A stretch of DNA of 64,000 nucleotides, from NCBI GenBank assembly GCA_023666425.1, contig JAMPCA010000001.1:389480-453479 (forward strand). Direction: 5' to 3'. The stretch comes from Muribaculaceae bacterium. Its GTDB lineage: Bacteria > Bacillota > Clostridia > Lachnospirales > Lachnospiraceae. Positions 23,426 through 30,491 of the stretch are shown piece after piece; the first letter of the stretch is position 1; each line of letters starts with the position of its first letter. The position numbers and the translations under genes were made by a program. The notes below the pieces were generated by a model. The model made no database searches. It was not told where the DNA came from and saw only the letters and a list, made by a program, of their open reading frames with translations.

Positions 23426-26121
23426 TACATAATAATGGAGTTTTGGACAAAACCGTTGAAACAGCTATGAAATTTGCGGAAGAATATACCGGTTTGGAGC
23501 TGTATATTGTCCAAAATGTGTATGGAAAAATTATTGTATATATGGATACTTCCCGGAAGGAGCTGGTCGCTCAACTGGAACAGGAATTGAGAGCTGCGAT
23601 TGATGTATGGCTGAATTCCTGTGAATCAATCGAAGAAAATTATTTTGCGAAAGAGGAAATTGAAATATGGAAGCAGGAAAGCACCCCTGTTAGGGAACGG
23701 GTATGGATATTTGAAAAATATATCACCAATGTATACTGGGATGCAAAAAGAAGAAAGAAAGAAAAGTGTGCTTTGTCCAGCAAGCTGGTGAGCTTCTATT
23801 CTTTTAAGGGAGGCGTTGGCAGGACAACGACAATGATGATGTCTGCGATCGGAGCCGCGAGAAGAGGAAAAAGGGTTGCTATACTGGACTTTGATCTGGA
23901 AGCCCCGGGAGTGTCCAGTTTCTTTCCGGAAGATGCTTTGTCACAATATGGAATATTAGATTTTTTGGTGGAGAGTAATGTATATCAGGAAGAAATCAAT
24001 ATTGATGAATATTTGTATCCTGTAGGCGAATACTGCAATGTCAATCAATATGGAGGTGAGATTTACATCCTGCCTGCGGTAGGGACGGCGGTGAAAAATG
24101 ACATTGAAGTCTACCGTAAAAACTTAATGCGGTTCGACATGGATGTTCCGGCATATGAAGAAGAAAAGACGCCTATTGATATATTATTGTCGAAGATAGA
24201 CTTATTTTTGAAACCGGATTATATTTTCATAGATACACGCTCAGGTATTCACCAGATTGGCGGAATTACACTAACCAGATATTCGGATCTTGCATTATTG
24301 TTTTTCTATGGAAGCAGGCAAAATATCGAAGGAATGCAGATGACTTTGCCTATTCTAAAGAGTAGCGGTACTCCATTTTTATTAATTAACAGCAAGGTTC
24401 CGGTCAACGAATCCCTGGCGCAGATAGAAAAGAAAATGTATATTGATGGCGCCTACCATGCGCTGAGAAACTGTGATAAAGGATATCAGGCGGAAGAAAT
24501 CCTTGTGGAGGATGAAACGGCGGAGCATTATCCGATTCATATAACCTATAATGCAGCTCTGGAGGTGATTGCCTCAACAGAGCAGCTTCTAAAAGGATAC
24601 GAGGAACAGGAAACAGAGTATGGCAGGCTTGTGAATGTGATTGAGGATACACTTCAAAATGATCCTGCCGACGCAACTGTGACAGTGGGTACTGACAACG
24701 CTAAGAAAATTGCGTCAGCATTCTCTAAAATTATGGGGGGACTGGAGACAGCGGCAGCAGAAGATGAATTTGCAACTGAAAAGGACTTGCAGAACAATTT
24801 TTATCCGTTAAAAAGTTACACGTTTATTTTCGACCAGAGGAAGTTTTTGGTTCTCGGTCAAAAAGGTGTAGGAAAGACTGCGCTGTTTAGTGCATTAAAG
24901 AATAATGAATATGCGAAAGCGCTTGCCAAATATTTGAATGTAACCACAGAACAGTACGAACATACAGAATGGATTGCAGGTACTTCGCAGGCGACGAATT
25001 ATGTTGACGAATTTAGCTGCCTAAAAAATGAAGAACAGATCAGAGCATTTCTATATTACGAAACATTAAGAATTTTACTGAAGAACGACAGTAATCTAAG
25101 CTGTATTATTTCTGATAGTCCTGTGGGAAGTATATTTAATGATGTGTCTGCAGCAAAGCTTTACAGTGAATGGTCGGGAGAAACAGCATACCAGATGAAA
25201 AAAGTGCTGGAGAAGGTTGATCAATATTATAAGGAGAAGACCACAGTAGTTACCATTATTTATGATGCATTAGACCGGATTGTGGCGCCTAAGAAACGTG
25301 GAGAATTTGTTAGTGCTTTAATTGATATGTGGTATAAGAATGAGACGGCTATGCAGAATGTCCGGAGCAGAATTTTTCTGCGCAAAGATATTTATGACAG
25401 AGAGGTGAATGTCCCGGATAAGGTTAAATTAAAAAATTATTCAGTCACTATAGCGTGGGATTACGACCAGTTGTTTGCAATGATCTGGAAACGAGCCATT
25501 AGTATATCGGATGATGTGAAAAGCTTATATGAAAAAATTGCTTTAAAGCAAATCAGTAAAGTAGATGGATTGGGATATATTCCAAATGTGGATGAGGTCG
25601 ACAATAGAAGGATGCTGTCTGCGCTTATTGGTGTTAAGATGGGAAGTGGCAATAAGGCATCTACTTATAACTGGTTTAAAAACAGGCTTTCTGATACGCA
25701 GGGTGTCATTGTGCCCAGAAGTATGATTGATATTTTTGCAAAGGCCGCAGATAAAGAGACAGGGTCGCAAAAAGAAGGGAATCAGACAATAGGGAAGGGT
25801 ATTATTCGGCCAAGGTGCTTTGAGGATGTACTTCCAGAGGTGTCAGAGAAAAGGGTAATAGATTTAAAAGAGGAATTTCAGGAATATGCCGCTTTTTTAG
25901 ATAGTTTGAAGGATACTGTTCGACGCTCGCCGGTGGATGAAGGAATACTGCAGGATGCTTTGCGAAGATGTGATTTTTCAAATCCGATGGAGGAAATACT
26001 GAATTTAATTAATATTGGAATTTTAAGACGTTATCAGCTCAGGCTATCCGATCCTATTCGTTATCATTTTCCGGATATTTATCTTCGGGGACTTGGATTG
26101 CAAAGGTCTGGTATGCGGTGA
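23422..26121 (+). CDS. Large ParA/MinD-like plus STAND-like double ATPase
   Basis: This 899-residue protein joins two different P-loop domains. Residues 1-115 are a domain I do not recognise. Residues 120-410 are MinD/ParA-like, with the deviant Walker A K-G-G-V-G-R-T-T at 129-136 and the Walker B region F-I-D-T-R-S-G (Asp271). Residues 460-720 are a second NTPase with G-Q-K-G-V-G-K-T at 479-486, Walker B I-I-Y-D-A-L-D-R (Asp615) and R-I-F-L-R-K-D-I, resembling STAND or KAP-type ATPases. The end (about 820-899) looks like a winged helix. It is cytosolic, coupled by ATGA overlap to the HEPN-like gene, and AT-rich like it. A conflict or anti-phage role is inferred from the HEPN partner and the STAND-like part; nothing shows the trigger or the effector. 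Confidence 0.8.
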   Translation: MIHNNGVLDKTVETAMKFAEEYTGLELYIVQNVYGKIIVYMDTSRKELVAQLEQELRAAIDVWLNSCESIEENYFAKEEIEIWKQESTPVRERVWIFEKYITNVYWDAKRRKKEKCALSSKLVSFYSFKGGVGRTTTMMMSAIGAARRGKRVAILDFDLEAPGVSSFFPEDALSQYGILDFLVESNVYQEEINIDEYLYPVGEYCNVNQYGGEIYILPAVGTAVKNDIEVYRKNLMRFDMDVPAYEEEKTPIDILLSKIDLFLKPDYIFIDTRSGIHQIGGITLTRYSDLALLFFYGSRQNIEGMQMTLPILKSSGTPFLLINSKVPVNESLAQIEKKMYIDGAYHALRNCDKGYQAEEILVEDETAEHYPIHITYNAALEVIASTEQLLKGYEEQETEYGRLVNVIEDTLQNDPADATVTVGTDNAKKIASAFSKIMGGLETAAAEDEFATEKDLQNNFYPLKSYTFIFDQRKFLVLGQKGVGKTALFSALKNNEYAKALAKYLNVTTEQYEHTEWIAGTSQATNYVDEFSCLKNEEQIRAFLYYETLRILLKNDSNLSCIISDSPVGSIFNDVSAAKLYSEWSGETAYQMKKVLEKVDQYYKEKTTVVTIIYDALDRIVAPKKRGEFVSALIDMWYKNETAMQNVRSRIFLRKDIYDREVNVPDKVKLKNYSVTIAWDYDQLFAMIWKRAISISDDVKSLYEKIALKQISKVDGLGYIPNVDEVDNRRMLSALIGVKMGSGNKASTYNWFKNRLSDTQGVIVPRSMIDIFAKAADKETGSQKEGNQTIGKGIIRPRCFEDVLPEVSEKRVIDLKEEFQEYAAFLDSLKDTVRRSPVDEGILQDALRRCDFSNPMEEILNLINIGILRRYQLRLSDPIRYHFPDIYLRGLGLQRSGMR

Positions 26122-26182
26122 AAATTTAGAGATGGACGAATTATTTAGATAATGATTTCAGAAAGGAACTTTGAGAGAGGAC

Positions 26183-27037
26183 ATGGACAGGAGACAGATT
26201 CATCAGGAATTTTTGACGGGGGAGCGGGCGCTTTTTGCGTCCAGTGGTCTGGAAATTTACGATACCATCTTCGACGACGGGGAATCCCCCCTGAAGGAGA
26301 GCCGTGATATTGATTTGTACAACAGCATGTTCAAATGGAAATATCCGCTCTGGTACTGTAAAAATATCCGGGCATTCGACTGCAGCTGGTTTGAGATGGC
26401 GAGGGCGGGCGTGTGGTACTCGGACAATATAGAAATAAAAAATGCACTGATTGAGGCGCCGAAGAATTTCCGGCGCTGCGACGGACTGACGCTGGAACAT
26501 GTAAACTTTGCCAATGCGGAGGAGACGCTCTGGTACTGCAAAAATGTCAGAATGGACGAGGTGTTTGCAAAGGGAGACTACTTTGCGATGGGCAGCGGGA
26601 ATATGGAGCTGGATCACTTTGAACTGGTGGGGAACTATTGCTTTGACGGGGTAAAAAACCTTACAATCCGCAACTCGAAGCTCATGTCGAAGGACGCTTT
26701 CTGGAATACAGAGCATGTGCAGGTGTACGATTCCTTCATTTCCGGGGAATATCTGGGCTGGAACGCAAAGGATCTTTTACTGGAAAACTGTACGATTGAG
26801 AGCCTGCAGGGGCTTTGTTACATTGACAATCTGGTGATGAGAAACTGTAAGCTCATCCATACCACGCTTGCCTTTGAGTATTCTGCCGTGGACGCCGATA
26901 TCAGCGGCAGGATTGACAGTGTCATAAATCCGAAGGGCGGCAGGATCACGGCGGATTCCATCGGAGAGCTGATTCTTGAGCGGAACCGGATACAGCCGGA
27001 GCTTACAAAGATCGTGTGCAGGGAGAACGAAGGATAA
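26183..27037 (+). CDS. DUF3737-family beta-helix protein
   Basis: This protein of about 284 residues consists of short repeating strands typical of a right-handed beta-helix, with repeats such as L-W-Y-C-K-N-I at three places. The start region (F-L-T-G-E-R-A-L-F and D-D-G-E-S-P-L-K-E-S) is the signature of the DUF3737 family, a common cytosolic Firmicute family of unknown function. The start is uncertain: ATG 26183 fits the family, while TTG 26171 lies closer to AAAGGA. It returns to the GC-rich composition of the genome after the AT-rich module. The SH3 gene follows 11 bases after its stop. Confidence 0.85.
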   Translation: MDRRQIHQEFLTGERALFASSGLEIYDTIFDDGESPLKESRDIDLYNSMFKWKYPLWYCKNIRAFDCSWFEMARAGVWYSDNIEIKNALIEAPKNFRRCDGLTLEHVNFANAEETLWYCKNVRMDEVFAKGDYFAMGSGNMELDHFELVGNYCFDGVKNLTIRNSKLMSKDAFWNTEHVQVYDSFISGEYLGWNAKDLLLENCTIESLQGLCYIDNLVMRNCKLIHTTLAFEYSAVDADISGRIDSVINPKGGRITADSIGELILERNRIQPELTKIVCRENEG

Positions 27038-27048
27038 GGGGGAAGGGT

Positions 27049-27492
27049 ATGAAGAAAAGCCACAGAAAAGACGTAATTATCGCAAGAGTGATTTTTGCCG
27101 CGGCGTGCCTGCTGCTGATAGCAGCGATTGTCGGCGCGGTATTTCTGGTGAGAAAAAAGCTTGCGGCAGACCAGCCGGATACGCAGGATACACAGGCGTC
27201 CCAGAGCACAGAGATAAGCGGCGCGCCCACAGAGGATACCGGGACGGAGACGGAGACAGAACCGGAGCCGGAGCCAAAGCCCGTCATGTGCACGACCACC
27301 GGCGTCAATCTGCGTGCGGAGCCGAATACAGAGTGCGAGGTGCTCACAGTGCTCACCGAAGGGACGCAGCTTGAACTGATCGGGCAGGAGCAGGACGGCA
27401 GCTGGGCCATCGTGGACTATCAGGGACAGGTGGGGTATGTAAGCATGGACTATCTGGAGGAGGTCACCTCCCAGACAGAAACGGAGGAGTAG
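27049..27492 (+). CDS. Membrane-anchored SH3-domain protein
   Basis: This 147-residue protein has a basic start, one membrane segment (about 11-35), a Thr/Glu/Pro-rich extracellular linker with E-P-E-P-E-P-K, and a C-terminal bacterial SH3 domain (about 80-140) containing G-V-N-L-R-A-E-P and V-G-Y-V-S-M-D-Y-L. Bacterial SH3 domains of this kind usually bind cell-wall peptides. The start follows a strong AAGGGGGAAGGG site 11 bases after the DUF3737 gene, and GH31 begins two bases after its stop, so all three are likely on one message. No enzyme domain is present. Confidence 0.88.
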   Translation: MKKSHRKDVIIARVIFAAACLLLIAAIVGAVFLVRKKLAADQPDTQDTQASQSTEISGAPTEDTGTETETEPEPEPKPVMCTTTGVNLRAEPNTECEVLTVLTEGTQLELIGQEQDGSWAIVDYQGQVGYVSMDYLEEVTSQTETEE

Positions 27493-27494
27493 AT

Positions 27495-29750
27495 ATGGAG
27501 CTGGGGAAAATCAGGGGCTGCCAGTCCAGCGGCAGCGAGGTTATAATTCGCTATGAGAAGGGGGAGGTAATCGTAAGCGTCATCACCCCGGAGATTGTCA
27601 ATGTCTTTGTCCCCTGCTGGGCAAGGGAGCACTATTCCAGGGCCATCGAGGGGGAGAAGGGGATTCCCGTGGTCATCGCGGTGCAGCAGGAGGGGGAGAC
27701 GCTCACCGTGACGACGGACGCGTTAAGGCTCACCTTTGGGGAGGATCTCGCGATGCAGGCGTGGGATGCTTCGGGAAACAGGCTGTTTGCCACCTATGAC
27801 AGGGGACGCACAGTGACCGGCACGGTGGACGAACAGCTCAAAAAGCTTTTGGAGGCGGAGGGGCACGACACTTCCAATATAGGCTCGCGGAATTATCCGG
27901 TGCAGCTGGTGTGCGCGCTGGATGCGGGGGACGACTTCTATGGCCTTGGGGACAAGACCGGATATTTAAATAAAAAATACTACGAGTATGAGAACTGGAA
28001 TTCGGATATTCCGCAGGCGCACACGGAGGATTTCCATGCCTTGTACAAGTCCATTCCGTTTTTAATCTGCAAAAAAGAAAAGGGCGTTTACGGCATGTTT
28101 TTCGACAATACCTTTCACAGCTATGTGAATCTGGGAAAGGAGCAGCCGGACTATTTTTACTACGGCGCGGACGACGGCAATCTGGATCTGTATATCATCG
28201 GCGGAGCCTCCATGCCGAAGGTCGTGGAAAATTACACCTGTCTGACCGGACGCACGCCTCTGCCCCAGCTCTGGACGCTGGGCTATCAGCAGTCCCGGTG
28301 GGGCTATGGGAGCGCAGAGGATATGCGGGAGATTGCGGCGGGGATGCGGGAGAACGACATTCCCTGCGATGTGCTGCACTTTGACATTGATTATATGGAC
28401 GCTTTCAAGGTGTTTACATGGGACGAAAAGAATTACGGCAGGCCGGGGGAGCTGGTTTCGGAGCTGGGAGAAAAGGGCATCAAAGTGGTGACGATCATTG
28501 ATCCGGGGACGAAGCAGGAGCAGGGCTATTTCATGCATGACGAGGGTGTGGAGAATGGCTATTTTGCCACGGACGCCGGGGGAGAGGTGTATGTGAACGT
28601 AGTCTGGCCGGGCGAGTCCAACTATCCGGATTTCGGCAGAAAAGAGGTCAGGGACTGGTGGGGGAACCACCACAAATTTCTCCTGGACATCGGCGTGGCC
28701 GGGATCTGGAACGATATGAACGAGCCTGCGAGCTTCCGGGGAGAGCTGCCGGGGGATGTGGTATTTCACGACGGGGAGCGCGCCACAACCCACGCGGAGA
28801 TGCACAATGTCTACGGGCATTATATGAGTAAGGCGGCCTATGAGGGGCTGCGCAGGCTTTCGGACAAGCGTCCCTTTGTGATCACAAGAGCCTGCTATGC
28901 GGGTACCCAGAAATATTCCACCGTGTGGACGGGGGACAACCAGAGCCTGTGGCCGCATCTGCAGATGATGATTCCCCAGCTCTGCAATCTGGGAATGAGC
29001 GGTTTTGCTTTTGCGGGAACCGATATCGGCGGCTTTGGCGCGGACGTGACGCCGGAGCTTTTGATCCGCTGGGTGGAGGCGGCGGTATTTTCCCCGCTGT
29101 TCCGCAATCACTCCGCAAAGGGCACAAGGCGGCAGGAACCGTGGCAGTTCGGGCAAAAGACGCTGGATATCTACCGGAGCTATGTAAAGCTGCGCTATCA
29201 GTTTTTGCCCTATCTCTACGATCTGTTTTATCAGGGGGAGAGCACCGGGCTTCCGGTGATGCGGCCGCTGGTGCTGCACTATGAGGAGGATAAAAATACC
29301 CGCAATCTGAACGGGGAGTTTCTCGTGGGTGAAAATCTGCTGGTGGCTCCGGTGGTGGAGCAGGGCGCGACGAAGAAGCTGGTGTATCTGCCGGAGGGCG
29401 TCTGGTACGACTACTGGACGGGAGAGCGGCTTGAGGGGCAGCAGTATATTCTAAGGGACGCCCCGATAGAGCTGTGCCCGATGTATATGCGGGCGGGGAG
29501 CATGATCCCGACCTATGAGACAGTGGCCTATGTGGGCGAAAAGCCCTATCGCCGCCTCACGCTTCTTGCTACGCCAGAGCCTGCGGAGTATGTGCATTTT
29601 CAGGATAACGGTGAGAATTATGACTACCGGGAGGGCGGCTGTAATCTCTATACCTTTTCAAAGGCGGCGGACAATACGCTGTCGGTTCACATGGAGCAGG
29701 AGGGTTATCCCCGCTACGGGGAAATCACGGTAAAAATCATCGGAGGCTGA
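27495..29750 (+). CDS. GH31 alpha-glucosidase
   Basis: This 751-residue enzyme has the GH31 layout: an N-terminal beta-sandwich, a catalytic TIM barrel (about 240-600) and C-terminal beta domains. The nucleophile is Asp407 in I-W-N-D-M-N-E-P and the acid/base is Asp481 in W-T-G-D-N-Q-S; F-A-G-T-D-I-G-G-F is also present. There is no signal peptide, so it acts in the cytosol on imported alpha-glucosides such as maltose or isomaltose. Alpha-xylosidase activity also occurs in the family, but W-T-G-D-N-Q and the overall length fit alpha-glucosidase best. It follows the SH3 gene directly. No transport genes stand beside it. Confidence 0.93.
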   Translation: MELGKIRGCQSSGSEVIIRYEKGEVIVSVITPEIVNVFVPCWAREHYSRAIEGEKGIPVVIAVQQEGETLTVTTDALRLTFGEDLAMQAWDASGNRLFATYDRGRTVTGTVDEQLKKLLEAEGHDTSNIGSRNYPVQLVCALDAGDDFYGLGDKTGYLNKKYYEYENWNSDIPQAHTEDFHALYKSIPFLICKKEKGVYGMFFDNTFHSYVNLGKEQPDYFYYGADDGNLDLYIIGGASMPKVVENYTCLTGRTPLPQLWTLGYQQSRWGYGSAEDMREIAAGMRENDIPCDVLHFDIDYMDAFKVFTWDEKNYGRPGELVSELGEKGIKVVTIIDPGTKQEQGYFMHDEGVENGYFATDAGGEVYVNVVWPGESNYPDFGRKEVRDWWGNHHKFLLDIGVAGIWNDMNEPASFRGELPGDVVFHDGERATTHAEMHNVYGHYMSKAAYEGLRRLSDKRPFVITRACYAGTQKYSTVWTGDNQSLWPHLQMMIPQLCNLGMSGFAFAGTDIGGFGADVTPELLIRWVEAAVFSPLFRNHSAKGTRRQEPWQFGQKTLDIYRSYVKLRYQFLPYLYDLFYQGESTGLPVMRPLVLHYEEDKNTRNLNGEFLVGENLLVAPVVEQGATKKLVYLPEGVWYDYWTGERLEGQQYILRDAPIELCPMYMRAGSMIPTYETVAYVGEKPYRRLTLLATPEPAEYVHFQDNGENYDYREGGCNLYTFSKAADNTLSVHMEQEGYPRYGEITVKIIGG

Positions 29751-29814
29751 TTGCTTTGCACAGACCGGAGGGCTTTTGCATATGCTATAGTGATAACAGC
29801 TTGGAGTGAACGCC

Positions 29815-30270
29815 GTGGATTATAAGGAAGAAGCCTACCCGAAGATCCCCTTTTATATGACCTATCCCATGCAGAATATGTATTTGACGGAGATGGAGTA
29901 TGAGAAGGATATCGAACGAATGAAGTCGTATTATCCGAAGGAGGCCCAGATGGTGATGAAGCAGGTGGAGGATCGTCTGGACGAACTGGAATATGAAGGG
30001 AGCCGGATTTATGACGAGGAGCCGGACCGGATGATGATTCAGATGGAGGTTGACCGGCTCTACCAAAAAATTGCCGACGAGGTGTCGGAAAAGCCTGTGG
30101 GAAAGATGTATTTTGATATGGTGCCCATGGAGATTGCGGGGCCGGGACTTGCGGCGGCGGGACAGAGCGGGTGCCGGGACAGCTGGCTGTGCAGTATGGT
30201 GGGCGTGCTTTTCGGCAACGAGCTCTACCGCAGAAGATGCAGGCACCGCCGCTGCCGAAGATGGTGGTAA
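29815..30270 (+). CDS. Small protein with Cys/Arg-rich C-terminus, possibly spore-related
   Basis: This 151-residue protein is one I do not recognise firmly. It opens with P-F-Y-M-T-Y-P-M-Q-N-M-Y, continues with acidic, Met- and Tyr-rich helices, and ends in a hydrophobic stretch and a very basic tail (R-R-R-C-R-H-R-R-C-R-R-W-W). Proteins with this M-T-Y-P opening are frequent hypotheticals in spore-forming Lachnospiraceae, and a basic cysteine tail suits a spore-coat or membrane-associated role, but this is a guess. GTG 29815 is chosen because GGAG lies eight bases before it; GTG 29806 is the alternative. An extended -10 box, TGCTATAGT, lies at 29783-29791. Confidence 0.7.
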   Translation: MDYKEEAYPKIPFYMTYPMQNMYLTEMEYEKDIERMKSYYPKEAQMVMKQVEDRLDELEYEGSRIYDEEPDRMMIQMEVDRLYQKIADEVSEKPVGKMYFDMVPMEIAGPGLAAAGQSGCRDSWLCSMVGVLFGNELYRRRCRHRRCRRWW

Positions 30271-30280
30271 TTGTCATCAA

Positions 30281-30447
30281 AGCAGCCCGGAGGGATCTTT
30301 GATGACCCGTCACCCGAGCAGAGCGAGGAGTGACCACATTGGAAGCAGCCCGAAGGGACCTTTGATGACCCGTCACCCGAGCAGAGCGAGGAGTGACCAC
30401 ATTGGAAGCAGCCCGAAGAGTGACCACATTGGAAGCAGCCCGAGAAG
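30281..30447. repeat. Tandem 63-bp repeat array (two full and two shortened copies)
   Basis: Two full units (30281-30343 and 30344-30406) differ at only two positions. A third copy (30407-30433) is an internally deleted 27-base version that keeps both ends, and a fourth is only the first bases (from 30434). Each unit begins AGCAGCCCG and ends CCACATTGGA, and contains CCCGTCACCCGAGCAG. There are no spacers, so it is not CRISPR. The unit length is a multiple of three, but no gene in either strand uses it convincingly. It fills the gap between two genes. Confidence 0.9.
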
Positions 30448-30468
30448 GAGGCAGCCCCTGGCTGCCTC
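30448..30468 (+). terminator. Hairpin after the repeat array, possible terminator
   Basis: GAGGCAGCC (30448-30456) pairs with GGCTGCCTC (30460-30468) across a three-base loop. No T-run follows, so termination is uncertain; it may instead shape the leader of the next gene, which starts 23 bases later. Confidence 0.45.
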
Positions 30469-30491
30469 GTATATCATAAAGGATTTGGAGT

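Noticed and set aside
28062..29279. Long open frame (405 codons) on the minus strand inside the GH31 gene
   Set aside because: It lies fully opposite a clear GH31 gene, has no ribosome binding site and shows no domain. Long antisense frames are expected here because of the GC-rich codon pattern.
30281..30447. CRISPR array
   Set aside because: The repeats are directly adjacent without unique spacers, and no cas gene is in the window.
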